Made by a program: the position numbers and the translations under genes. Below, piece by piece: positions 25,645 to 34,487 of a stretch of DNA of 64,000 nt. The stretch's first letter is position 1. Each line of letters begins with the position of its first letter. The notes beneath the pieces are model-generated. The model was not told where the DNA came from, did no database searches, and saw only the letters and a list, made by a program, of their open reading frames with translations. This DNA is from a bacterium (GTDB taxonomy: Bacteria; Planctomycetota; UBA1135; UBA2386), in assembly GCA_030432695.1 (NCBI GenBank), contig JAUILN010000005.1, forward strand, positions 551,046 through 615,045, written 5' to 3'.

Positions 25645-26799
25645 TCACCGAAAGCCGTCCGCCGCGAGCACCGTCTCGCGCCGCGCGCCGAGACTCAGCA
25701 CCAGGGCGAGGCCGAGGCAGACCGACAACGTCGAGCTCCCACCATGGCTGACCAGCGGCATCGGCAGGCCGGTGGCGGGAACCAGCCAGGCGCAGACCGC
25801 GACGTGGAACAGACTCTGCGTACCGATCCAGGCGGCGACGCCGACCGCGACGAGGCGGCCGAACCGTTCGCGAGTGCGAGCCGCGACCGCGAGGATCGCC
25901 AGCACCAGCCCCATCTCGAGCACCACCACGCCCGCCGCGCCGACGAAACCGATCTCCTCGGCGATGACCGCGAACACGTAGTCACCCGAGCGGTACGGCA
26001 GGAAGTCGTAGCGGTTCTGCGGGCCGCGCATGTAGCCGAACCCCGTCCAGCCCCCGGAGCCGATGGCGATCAGCGACTGCCAGGGCTGATAGCCGTGCCC
26101 CTGCAGCACGGACTGCACCGCCGGATCCCCGTCGACCGCGGCACGATCCCAGGTGAAGTGCTGCAGCCACACTGCGACACGAGTCTTCTGGTAGTCGTGC
26201 AGCACGGTCCACCACGCGAGCACCAGTGCCCCCGCTCCTGCCGCCGCCACCGCCAGCAGTTGGCGGGCCCGTGCGCCGGCCGCGAAACACATCGCGAACA
26301 CCATCGGCCAGAACACCAACGAACTGCCGAGGTCGGGCTGGAGAACGATCAGCGCGACCGGCAGCGCCGCGATCCCGAGCGGCACCGCCACCCCGACCGC
26401 GAAGCGATCGGCATCGCGGAATCGCAGCCAGCTGGCCACCGCCAGCACCACAGCGCACTTCGCGAACTCGCTCGGCTGCAGGCCGAAGCCGAACACGATG
26501 AACCAGCGCCGCGCGCCATTGAGCACCGAGCCGAACCAGGGCAGCAGCGCGAGACTCAGCACCGACAGCGCGTAGAGCGACCATGCAGCCCGTCGGATGC
26601 GCACGAACGGCACCACGAACACCAGCACCGCCCCGAGCACGCCGGCGACCAGGAACAGCGCCTGCTTGGACGCCTGACCCGCGGTGTCCTGACCGACCGT
26701 CGCCGAGTTCACGAACGACAGGCCGACGGCACCCAACGCCGAGGCGAACCAGACCACCCACCACGGGACGTTCTGGACCAACTCCCAGAGGCGATTCAC
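25645..26799 (-). CDS. rodA: RodA/FtsW-type peptidoglycan glycosyltransferase (SEDS)
   Basis: 384 residues, about ten transmembrane helices. SEDS hallmarks are present: NGARRWFIVFGFGLQPSEFAK, LQPDLGSS, the GSGGWTGFGY-like loop and LPMPLVSHGGSS near the end. RodA polymerises lipid II glycan strands with its partner class B PBP, here encoded immediately upstream. Its ATG overlaps the mrdA stop by 4 bp (26796-26799). Length is normal for RodA. As the last gene of mreB-mreC-mreD-mrdA-rodA the identification as rodA rather than ftsW is firm from context. Confidence 0.96.
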   Translation of the reverse strand: MNRLWELVQNVPWWVVWFASALGAVGLSFVNSATVGQDTAGQASKQALFLVAGVLGAVLVFVVPFVRIRRAAWSLYALSVLSLALLPWFGSVLNGARRWFIVFGFGLQPSEFAKCAVVLAVASWLRFRDADRFAVGVAVPLGIAALPVALIVLQPDLGSSLVFWPMVFAMCFAAGARARQLLAVAAAGAGALVLAWWTVLHDYQKTRVAVWLQHFTWDRAAVDGDPAVQSVLQGHGYQPWQSLIAIGSGGWTGFGYMRGPQNRYDFLPYRSGDYVFAVIAEEIGFVGAAGVVVLEMGLVLAILAVAARTRERFGRLVAVGVAAWIGTQSLFHVAVCAWLVPATGLPMPLVSHGGSSTLSVCLGLALVLSLGARRETVLAADGFR

Positions 26800-29681
26800 C
26801 GACCGCGCCTCCCGAGGTAGTGCTCTGCGAGTTCGGGTTGCTCGGCGACGCGCTTCAGGAGGCGCACCACCATCGGAGCACCGATCTCACCGCCGTGGCC
26901 ACGCACCTGATAGGCGGACGCGACCACCACCAGGCCCGCGTCGTCGTCGGTGCCGAGGAACAGCGCAAACCAGGCATTGTCGAGCTTCGGCGCGGCAGCG
27001 CGGACCACGCAGGTGCCCGACTTGCCGTGGGCGATCGGCAGCAGACCGAGCGCAGCCAGCTCCGGACCGACGTGGCGTCCGGTGCCGTCGACCATGCACC
27101 GGGCGAGACCTTCACGGACCAGGCCGAGATGGCGCGGATCGACACCGAGCGGCACGCGACGCCGCTCTCGATCGCGGACCAGACCGACCTCGGGGAGTGC
27201 GCCGGTCGCGAGACCCGCGTAGGCGCGCGCCACCATCAGGGCCGGCACCGCGGTGCCGTAGCCGATGGCCTGCACGAAGGGCCCGAGCGTGCCGGGGCGC
27301 CGCCGGGAGTGCAGCAGGCGGACGACTCCGGCCACCTCGTCCTGATAGTGCACACCGAGCGGGCCTTCGAGCGGCTGCCAGCCCGCGCGCGCGTAGGCGC
27401 GATCGAGAAGCCCGGTCCCCGCGTAGCGCACGGCCTCGTAGAAGAAGAAGTTGCAGCTCTTGGACAGCGAGGTGACGACGTCGCCCGATCCGCTCCAATG
27501 CGTGCCGCTGCATTCGTGGGTCCGCGCCAGCTTCGGCTCGGCGCCGCCCTCGCCGTAGCGCGAGTCGCAGGGTGCGAACTCGGTGGTCGCCGGCAGCTCC
27601 ACGCCCTCGGCCAACAGTTCGAGGTACTCCAGCGCGACGTACGGCTTCACCACCGAGCCGAGCGACGGGTTGCGGTTCGGGTGGGTCGGCACCGTCGCCC
27701 ATCGCTCGCCCTCGGCACCTGGAACCGGTACCCGGCTGCGCCCGGAGAACGCCAGCACGTCGCCGCTCTGAGCATCGAGGACGACCAGGGCGCGCTCCAT
27801 CGCCGGCTCGCCACCACCCTCCACGTCGGCCGCGAGGTCTCGCACCACCTCGTCGGCAAGGGCCTGCAGATCGAGGTCGAGGGTCAACTCGACGTCGCGG
27901 CCGCGGGTCACGTCGAAGCTCGCGAACATCCGCGACTCCCGAGCACTCTTGTCGCGTTCGATGAAGCGCAGACCGGGGTCGCCGGCGAGTTCCTGGTCGA
28001 GCGCCGCCTCGACTCCCGAGCGGCCGACCCGACCGAACACCCGGAAGTGCCCGCGCAGGGTCGCCACCGCGTCGTCACGCAGCGACTCTTCGAGCTCCGG
28101 TGGTAGCTCTGCGCCCATCGCGCGGTCGAGTTCGAGCAACCCACCGGCCGAAGCCCGCTCCATCACCCGAGCCGCCTCGCTGCGTGGGCTGCTCCCGTCC
28201 CGCCGCTCGACGTCCTCGCGGGTGTACGACGTCACCACCCCGAGGTACACGTCGAAGCCACCGAGGTCCTCGCGGCCCGGCAGGTGCCCGCTCGCGCGCC
28301 GCACCGACGGACGCAGCAGCAGCCCGGGGTGCCGCTCGGCGAGCATGCCGAGCCAGGTCGCGAAGCGATACGGCAGGCGGGAGCGCACCACACGAGGCCG
28401 GGCCTCGTCGACCAACGTGGGAATCGGCTCCGGGTCCCCGAGCGGCGGCAGCAGGTCGTCGCGCAGCAGCTCGCGATCGGTCTGGTGGAGAAGATCGAAC
28501 AGCCCGTCCTCGATCACCCCCCGGTCGACCAGCTCCTGCAACTCGACGGTCTCGCCACGGTCCTCACGCCGGTGCAGCGCCTCGAACAGGCGATCCACGA
28601 GACCCGAGCGGTCCTCCGCCGCGGGCGATGCCGCGACCTCCGGCAGTGCGCGCAGCGCCTGGGTGGCGAGTCCTACGAAGCGCTCGCCCAACGCCTCTCG
28701 CAGCCGGTCACGCTCCGCGCGCCACTCGGCGACCAGCGCTTCGCGACGTGCCGACTCGCGGTCGATCCAGTCGTCGACGCCACCCGGCAGGTCGCCGCGG
28801 GCCGCCAGCCAGCGCCAGAAGTCGGCATCGGTGAGCGCATCCCGCTCGGCGAACGACAACCGCTCGACCTTCGACCAGTCGGACCAGGCCTCGCGGCGCG
28901 ACTCCAGGAACGCCCAGAGACCGGGCCACACCGCGCCGGCCGCACCGTCGAGTGGCTGTCGGCTGTCGAGCTGCAGCCGCGCATCGAGCTGTCGCAGCTC
29001 GTCGACCCGGAGTCGGAAACGCCGCGACAACTCCTCCAGCAGGCCGGCACGGTCGGTGGCGTCGAGTTGCAACGAATCCGCAGCGAGGTCGGCCAGGGCA
29101 TCGAGGACCACACCGTCGCCGCCGTCCCGGCACGCCGCCAGCAGGCTCGCCGCCGCCCGTCGCGACGAGGCCCCGCTCAGCTCCGCGACCAGACGCGAAG
29201 CGTAGAAGCGCAGGTCCTGCGCGATCGCCCGCGGCACCCCGCGGTAGCGACGCATCGCCGGCGCATACGGCCACGCGTCGCTCCGCTCGGGGTCGAGCCA
29301 ACGCAGCGGTGTGCCGAGCAGATCCTCGACGGCGCGCTCCAGCCCCTCGGGATGCAGGTAGTCGTAGGGTGCCTCGCCGAGGCGCGCCGTCCGCAGCAGG
29401 TTGGCACCGTGCAGGGCGAGACCGAGCGGGTGCCGGCGGCGCAGCTCGCGGTAACGCAGCTCCAGGTCGAAGCCGGGCACGTCGACCGCCAACGTGCGGC
29501 CGGCGGCATCGAGTAGCGCGCCTCGCCGGCTCGGGACGTCGCGGAACGCCCAGCGGTTCAGGTAGCTGCGCTCCAGCCAGACCTCGTGGTCGACCACCGC
29601 GATCTGGTGCAGCGCGAGCAGCACCAGGAGCGCCGCGGCGACGACCACCACACCGATCCGGAGAACCCGCTCGCGGTTCAT
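26796..29681 (-). CDS. mrdA: Penicillin-binding protein 2 (class B transpeptidase) with a large N-terminal insertion
   Basis: 961 residues, against about 600-680 in most bacteria. The start at ATG 29681 overlaps mreD by 4 bp and gives a normal anchor helix (LRIGVVVVAAALLVLLAL, 7-24). The usual early motif RGALLDAAGRTLA is at 53-65 and the pedestal motif GRSGVEAALDQELAG at about 552-566. Between them lie some 480 residues, roughly 300-350 more than expected, mostly helical and charged. Transpeptidase motifs are SVVK (676-679, nucleophile Ser676), SCN (742-744) and KSGT (887-890, replacing the common KTGT). All catalytic residues are present. It cross-links peptidoglycan with RodA during elongation. 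Confidence 0.95.
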   Translation of the reverse strand: MNRERVLRIGVVVVAAALLVLLALHQIAVVDHEVWLERSYLNRWAFRDVPSRRGALLDAAGRTLAVDVPGFDLELRYRELRRRHPLGLALHGANLLRTARLGEAPYDYLHPEGLERAVEDLLGTPLRWLDPERSDAWPYAPAMRRYRGVPRAIAQDLRFYASRLVAELSGASSRRAAASLLAACRDGGDGVVLDALADLAADSLQLDATDRAGLLEELSRRFRLRVDELRQLDARLQLDSRQPLDGAAGAVWPGLWAFLESRREAWSDWSKVERLSFAERDALTDADFWRWLAARGDLPGGVDDWIDRESARREALVAEWRAERDRLREALGERFVGLATQALRALPEVAASPAAEDRSGLVDRLFEALHRREDRGETVELQELVDRGVIEDGLFDLLHQTDRELLRDDLLPPLGDPEPIPTLVDEARPRVVRSRLPYRFATWLGMLAERHPGLLLRPSVRRASGHLPGREDLGGFDVYLGVVTSYTREDVERRDGSSPRSEAARVMERASAGGLLELDRAMGAELPPELEESLRDDAVATLRGHFRVFGRVGRSGVEAALDQELAGDPGLRFIERDKSARESRMFASFDVTRGRDVELTLDLDLQALADEVVRDLAADVEGGGEPAMERALVVLDAQSGDVLAFSGRSRVPVPGAEGERWATVPTHPNRNPSLGSVVKPYVALEYLELLAEGVELPATTEFAPCDSRYGEGGAEPKLARTHECSGTHWSGSGDVVTSLSKSCNFFFYEAVRYAGTGLLDRAYARAGWQPLEGPLGVHYQDEVAGVVRLLHSRRRPGTLGPFVQAIGYGTAVPALMVARAYAGLATGALPEVGLVRDRERRRVPLGVDPRHLGLVREGLARCMVDGTGRHVGPELAALGLLPIAHGKSGTCVVRAAAPKLDNAWFALFLGTDDDAGLVVVASAYQVRGHGGEIGAPMVVRLLKRVAEQPELAEHYLGRRGR

Positions 29682-30160
29682 CGCTCGACGACCTCCGCGA
29701 AGCTCCCCAGCGGCGGCAGTCGGCGCAGCACGGCAGCCAGGAAGGGCGCACAGAGCATGGTGGCGAGCACGCCGGCGAGACCGGGCCGCAGCGGTGCGGC
29801 GGACTGACCCGACAGTTCGGCGAAGACCACCGTCAGCCGCGGCACCGCGACGACGAACAGACCGGTCACCGCGGCCCGCACCGGCCAGAACCGTTCGTCG
29901 AGCACCGCGCGCAACGGCAACAGGGCGGCGACCGGCAGCCCGAGCGCCAGGAAGTGCAGCGCGGCGTCGCCGTCCTGCAGCACGCCACGCGCCAGCGCGA
30001 CCCAGGCCAACAGCGCCGCGGTCGAACCCGGCCGACAGTCGAGCGCCAGAACCAGGGCGAGCACCGCGCCGAGATCGAGGCGGAACGGCAACCACTGCGC
30101 GAGCAGCCCATCGAGCAGGATCCACTGCGGCGCGAGCAGGCACCACAAGAGCCACCTCAT
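29678..30160 (-). CDS. mreD: Rod-shape-determining protein MreD
   Basis: 160 residues, strongly hydrophobic, about five transmembrane helices (for example LVLALDCRPGSTAALLAW and GLAGVLATMLCAPFLAAVL). Sequence similarity in MreD is always low, so the call rests on length, topology and position between mreC and mrdA, with 4-bp overlaps to both. MreD is the membrane partner of MreC in the elongasome. Confidence 0.85.
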   Translation of the reverse strand: MRWLLWCLLAPQWILLDGLLAQWLPFRLDLGAVLALVLALDCRPGSTAALLAWVALARGVLQDGDAALHFLALGLPVAALLPLRAVLDERFWPVRAAVTGLFVVAVPRLTVVFAELSGQSAAPLRPGLAGVLATMLCAPFLAAVLRRLPPLGSFAEVVER

Positions 30161-31578
30161 CGCGCCGATCCTCCGCCGATCAGCGCATCGAGTTCGTGTG
30201 GCACCGCTGCTGCCTCGACGTGTTCGACCACGAAGCGCTCGCCGTCGACCGCCACCAACCGCCCGACCCAGAGGAACGGCGGTTCGTCGGGCCCAGCTCC
30301 CGCGGTGAACACCTCGGCACCGGGCGCCGGGAGTTCCTCGTCGCCGATCCTTCGCAACATCACCTGACCCGCCTGCCGGACTTCACCGCGGGCTTGCACC
30401 TCGACGATCCCAGCGCCGTCGCCGGTTCCCCGCTCCAGGACCAACGACCAGATCCGGCCAGGCTGACCGAACGGAGCGACCATGCCGAACCCCGGGCCCG
30501 TCGACTCCAGTACCCCGATCAGCCGCTCGCCGTCCACGACCGCTGCGCCCACCGGGAGGGACTCGAAACCGTCGTCACGCAGTGCCGCCATCCAACGGAA
30601 GCGCACGTCGGTCGGGACCGGCAGACGAGTCAGCCGAAGCGCGACCCGACGCGCCGACCACGCGCCCGCGCGCAACCTACGGACCTCGTCCGGCACGCTC
30701 AGGGTCGTCCAGAGCACCACGTGCGATAGCGAGGCGCTCCGGTGGTGCGGGCGGACGTAGACGCCGATCGGCACGGCAAGTCCCCCGTCGCTGTAGCCGT
30801 AGATCTCAAGGCTCCCGAGGCCGAGCCCCTGCGGCACCACGCCGAGCGGGTCGTCGGCGAGGCCACTGGTCTCGACCTCGAGGTCGGTGCGGCGCAGACG
30901 GGCCGCCCGGTAGGGGTCGTCGAAGAGCGCGCAGCGCAGGGGCAGACGATCGAGGGCGGACGCGGGCTCGACCAGGAAGGCCAGCGCAGGCGCGTCGGAG
31001 TCTTCGACGCGCAGGCGGGCCGGCACGCGCCGCGGCAAGCCCTCGGCGCCATGATCGTGCAGCAACCGGACCTGGGCATGGCCCGCCCAACGATCGGGAC
31101 GTCCGCGCTCGTCGCGCTCCGGCACCGGATCCGGATCGAGGAAGCCGACCAGTGCCGTTCCTCGGGTCACGAGGTGGGCAGCGTCGGCCAGCGCGTCGCG
31201 CCGCACGTCGAGGACCAGCCGGGAGGGCCATCCGCGCACCCCACCACGTCGCTCGACCACCGCGCGCACGGTCGGCAGGTGCCGTTGGTCGACGACGGTC
31301 CCGGGTCGCGCAGGGGCGGTGCGGTCCAGCCGATGGAGCAGGGACTCGACCCGCCGTGCCACGTCCCGCTGCCCTGCCTCCCGACGTTCCGCGCCGACCC
31401 TGTGCGCGGTGAGGTCGAACCCGGTCCAGAACCGCAGGGGTTGAGCGATCGCCACGGCGGACCATCCCTCGACGCCGCGCACCGCCTGGGGTTGGAGCAG
31501 CGCGAGGACCGCGACCAACAGGCCGGCGTAGAGCGACACCGGGAACAGCGTGCGCAGGGAGCTGCGGGTCTGGATCAA
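30157..31578 (-). CDS. mreC: Rod-shape-determining protein MreC (long form)
   Basis: 473 residues, longer than the usual 270-370. One N-terminal transmembrane helix (LFPVSLYAGLLVAVLALL, about 11-28) is followed by a helical region (about 55-95) and extended beta-rich domains as in MreC, although the first beta region is expanded. A late segment (VGAAVVDGERLIGVLESTGPGFGMVAPF) matches the pattern of the MreC beta domain, where a glycine-valine-rich strand pair is conserved. The gene sits 151 bp downstream of mreB and overlaps mreD by 4 bp. It would organise MreB, PBP2 and RodA on the outer face of the membrane. Confidence 0.88.
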   Translation of the reverse strand: MIQTRSSLRTLFPVSLYAGLLVAVLALLQPQAVRGVEGWSAVAIAQPLRFWTGFDLTAHRVGAERREAGQRDVARRVESLLHRLDRTAPARPGTVVDQRHLPTVRAVVERRGGVRGWPSRLVLDVRRDALADAAHLVTRGTALVGFLDPDPVPERDERGRPDRWAGHAQVRLLHDHGAEGLPRRVPARLRVEDSDAPALAFLVEPASALDRLPLRCALFDDPYRAARLRRTDLEVETSGLADDPLGVVPQGLGLGSLEIYGYSDGGLAVPIGVYVRPHHRSASLSHVVLWTTLSVPDEVRRLRAGAWSARRVALRLTRLPVPTDVRFRWMAALRDDGFESLPVGAAVVDGERLIGVLESTGPGFGMVAPFGQPGRIWSLVLERGTGDGAGIVEVQARGEVRQAGQVMLRRIGDEELPAPGAEVFTAGAGPDEPPFLWVGRLVAVDGERFVVEHVEAAAVPHELDALIGGGSAR

Positions 31579-31729
31579 CGGCGCCTCCCCGCTGGTATGT
31601 CGCCCGAAGGTTTGCGCCTCGGTGCCGCGGGGTCCCGGGGGTCGGGCCAGACCAGCGGATCACCCCGACGCGCGCCCCGGGAAACCGCGTCAGCCCATCC
31701 TTCCGGCGGCTGGCCCCGCATGCGGCGCC

Positions 31730-32788
31730 TCACGGCATCTCGTCGCCGCCGTCCAGGAACTGCGAGTACAGATCGAGACTCTCGAGGAAGATCCCCGTGC
31801 CGCGCGCCACCGCCTCCAGCGGGTTGTTGGCGATGCGGGTCGGCAATTCGGTCTCGCGCTCGATGAGCTCGGCGAGGCCACGCAGCAAGCTGCCGCCACC
31901 ACACATCGTGATGCCGGTCTGCACCAGGTCGGCCGAGAGTTCCGGAGGGGTCCGCTCGAGCACCGACTTGATCGACTCCATGATCTTCCGGAGCGGATCC
32001 GCCAGCGCCTCGCGCAGGTCGATCGAGGTCACCACCGTCCGCCGCGGCAGACCGGTCAGCGAGTCGCGGCCACGGATCTCGACCTCGAGTTCCTCGTCGA
32101 GCGGGATCGCCGAGGCGGCGGCGATCTTGAGCTTCTCGGCGGTGATCTCGCCGACCAGCAGGTTGTACTTGTTGCGGATGTGGTGGGAGATCGCCTCGTT
32201 GAAGTCGTCGCCGGCAACGCGCAGGCACTCGGCCTCGACCACGTTGGCCAGCGAGATCACCGCGACCTCGGAGGTGCCACCGCCGATGTCGACCACCATG
32301 TGACCCTGCGGCTCGTGCACCGGCAGGTTGGCACCGATCGCCGCAGCGGTCGGCTCGTCGACCAGGTAGACCCGCCGCGCTCCGGCGCGCTCTGCCGATC
32401 CGATCACCGCCCGCTTCTCCACCGGCGTGATTCCCCAGGGCACCGCGATCACCACCTGCGGCTTCACGAAGTGGCGGGTCGGCTGCACCTTCCGGATGAA
32501 GTAGCGCAGCATCTTCTCGGTGATCTCGAAGTCGGCGATCACCCCGCTCTTCATCGGCCGCACGGCCTGGAAGGCCGGCGGCGTGCGGCCGAGGTACTCG
32601 ATGGCGGTCTGACCCACCGCGTTTCCGTCGAGCAGGACCTTCTTGGTACCGCGCTGCACCGCGACTACCGACGGCTCGTCGAGCACGATGCCACGGTCCC
32701 GGACCGCGACCAGTGTGTTGGCGGTACCCAGGTCGATTCCCATGTCGACCGAGAACCGGCTCATCACCCATTCGACCGGCTTGATCAT
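31730..32788 (-). CDS. mreB: Rod-shape-determining protein MreB (bacterial actin)
   Basis: 352 residues, typical MreB length. Actin-fold nucleotide motifs are visible: phosphate 1 DLGTANTLV (about 19-27), the connect-1 and phosphate 2 loop VVDIGGGTSEVAV, and the adenosine motif TMCGGGSLLRGL. I set the start at ATG 32788 because GGAGG lies just upstream; a frame extension to 32815 gives an atypical N-terminus. MreB forms filaments that guide the cell-wall elongation complex encoded by the next four genes. The presence of a full set suggests that this organism builds a peptidoglycan side wall. Confidence 0.97.
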   Translation of the reverse strand: MIKPVEWVMSRFSVDMGIDLGTANTLVAVRDRGIVLDEPSVVAVQRGTKKVLLDGNAVGQTAIEYLGRTPPAFQAVRPMKSGVIADFEITEKMLRYFIRKVQPTRHFVKPQVVIAVPWGITPVEKRAVIGSAERAGARRVYLVDEPTAAAIGANLPVHEPQGHMVVDIGGGTSEVAVISLANVVEAECLRVAGDDFNEAISHHIRNKYNLLVGEITAEKLKIAAASAIPLDEELEVEIRGRDSLTGLPRRTVVTSIDLREALADPLRKIMESIKSVLERTPPELSADLVQTGITMCGGGSLLRGLAELIERETELPTRIANNPLEAVARGTGIFLESLDLYSQFLDGGDEMP

Positions 32789-33087
32789 CACCCCTCCACG
32801 AGAGTTCGCCGCCAACCAGGGAGCGCGCTGACCGTCGCCGCTCCGATTCGCTCACACCATATCAGAGCCCTGCCCGATTGCGAGCACGGCGTCCGGACCA
32901 CAAGGGATTGTGGATGCCTTGTGGATGCCGGCGGACGCGCCGATTTCCCCGGAGCGACCCACCTACGCAAAACGCCCACCCACCTTGATCGGTGGACGAG
33001 CGTTCGAGAGCCACGGACACAGTCAGACAACTGGCCCGTGGCCGAGATCGGGCAGCCCTGCTCAGGCACCCTGCTCAGACACTCTAC

Positions 33088-33285
33088 TCAGGCATAATTC
33101 TCGACGACCATATACATCATCACCACGGCACCGACGAGTGCGAGGGCAGTCGTGATGATGATGCTGTCTTCGAAGTCCATGCCGCCCTTGGCGACCTCGA
33201 CGCCGTCCGCGTCGACCTCGTGGACCTCGGCCTTCTTCTGCTTGGGGGCCTTCTTGGCGGCCGGCTGCTTCTTGGCGCGTGCCAT
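33088..33285 (-). CDS. 65-residue protein with basic N-terminus and one transmembrane helix
   Basis: From ATG 33285, with GGAG at a good distance upstream. The N-terminal third is rich in Lys and Ala (ARAKKQPAAKKAPKQKKAE), a short acidic linker follows, and a transmembrane helix (about 41-61: IIITTALALVGAVVMMYMVV) ends the chain. The layout suggests a cytosolic basic tail that could touch nucleic acid, ribosomes or acidic lipids, with the helix in the membrane. It lies between the coiled-coil gene and mreB on the same strand. No family recognised. Confidence 0.8.
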   Translation of the reverse strand: MARAKKQPAAKKAPKQKKAEVHEVDADGVEVAKGGMDFEDSIIITTALALVGAVVMMYMVVENYA

Positions 33286-33383
33286 ACTCGGATCTCCTGG
33301 CTAGCTAGTCGTTGGGACGAGAGGCGTGGGTCGGACGGCGTGGCCGACCCGACCCGCGGAGCGAGTGCTCCGTCGACCGAAAC

Positions 33384-34247
33384 TCAGTAGGTCTGAGTCG
33401 CGGCCTGGTCGCCAGCCTGGATGGAAGCGCCCGGGACCGTGGTGGTCACGCGGCAGAAGGCGTAGTTGCCGTCTACGCTCTGGACCATCGCCTCACCCTT
33501 GTAGGTGCGCGAGCCAGCGTTGTAGATCGCGAAGCTGTAGCCCGCGGAGATGTCGGCCTCCGCGGGGTTCTCGGTCACGAGCACGGTGACCAGCTTGCCG
33601 GCCGCGTCCACGCGCTCGACGGTTCCGGCGAGGACCGGGACCGCAGCCGCGATCAAGCCCGGGGCCTTGATGCGCACCACGTCGAGCAGGATGTCCTTCT
33701 GGCGGATCGTGTCCTCCAGCGAAGCGATCGAGCTGTCCCGCTCACCGACGCGGTCGTTGAGCTGCGCGATCATGTCGTTGGCGTCGCGGAGGTCGGCCTG
33801 GGCCTTGTCCTTCGCGGCGACCGCGGAGTCGCGCTCCTGGTTGGCGGCGATCGCATCCGCGCGCGCCTGCTTGGCGTCCTCGGTCGCACGATCGATCGAG
33901 GAGGAGACCGTCTCGTAGCTGGCGCGCAGCTGGGTGACGTTGCCCTCGATGGCGTTCAGGGCCTGACGCAGCGACTCGTTCTCGTTGCGGGCCTCGGAGA
34001 GCTGCGACTCGAAGCTGCCCTTGGCGGTCTCCGAAGCCGTCAGCTGACGCTTGACGTCTTCGTTGTCACCGACGAGCACCGCGTTCTGCGACTCGAGGGT
34101 CGAGACCTGCTCCTGAAGAGCCTCGGTCTCGTCCTTGTGCTTCTTCTTCCAGTACGCGTCACGCTCGAGGTTGTTGCCGGCGTAGAGGACGAACCCGCCC
34201 GCGAGGAGGAGGTTCAGCACGGTAAAGGCGCGGCCGATCGGACTCAT
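33384..34247 (-). CDS. Membrane-anchored coiled-coil protein upstream of mreB
   Basis: 287 residues from ATG 34247. A short N-terminal hydrophobic helix (AFTVLNLLLAGGFVLYAG, 7-24) is followed by a long coiled coil (about 35-185) rich in Glu, Gln, Ala and Ser, then a compact C-terminal domain of about 95 residues with beta character (GTVERVDAAGKLVTVLV, AGYSFAIYN, GEAMVQSVDGNYAFCRV). The C-terminal part resembles the small beta domains of planctomycete coiled-coil proteins. Position upstream of the elongasome genes hints at a cell-envelope role, but that is inference. Confidence 0.85.
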   Translation of the reverse strand: MSPIGRAFTVLNLLLAGGFVLYAGNNLERDAYWKKKHKDETEALQEQVSTLESQNAVLVGDNEDVKRQLTASETAKGSFESQLSEARNENESLRQALNAIEGNVTQLRASYETVSSSIDRATEDAKQARADAIAANQERDSAVAAKDKAQADLRDANDMIAQLNDRVGERDSSIASLEDTIRQKDILLDVVRIKAPGLIAAAVPVLAGTVERVDAAGKLVTVLVTENPAEADISAGYSFAIYNAGSRTYKGEAMVQSVDGNYAFCRVTTTVPGASIQAGDQAATQTY

Positions 34248-34487
34248 CGTACCTGGGATCCTTGAGAGGGAGTGCGCCAGCGTGCCAGTTCGGGGCTCGC
34301 GGCGGCGGGGGGTCTAGTGAACGGGGCTTGCGGCAGGTCGGCTGTCCGACGCCGGCACCGACCCGAGGGGTTGGAGGACACCGGACGGCGGAGCGGAGAC
34401 CGCACCTGTCGCCTGAGCGAAGGTCCACCGCGGCGAGGGTGACCGCCGGGACCAGCGCGACGGATGCTAACGGAGGGTCGACATGGG

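Noticed and set aside
32908..32929. Two tandem copies of TTGTGGATGCC upstream of mreB, resembling DnaA boxes on the minus strand (GCATCCACA)
   Set aside because: Only seven of nine bases match the DnaA-box consensus, and such matches are expected often by chance in 64 kb. The tandem copy is real but a replication role is not supported.
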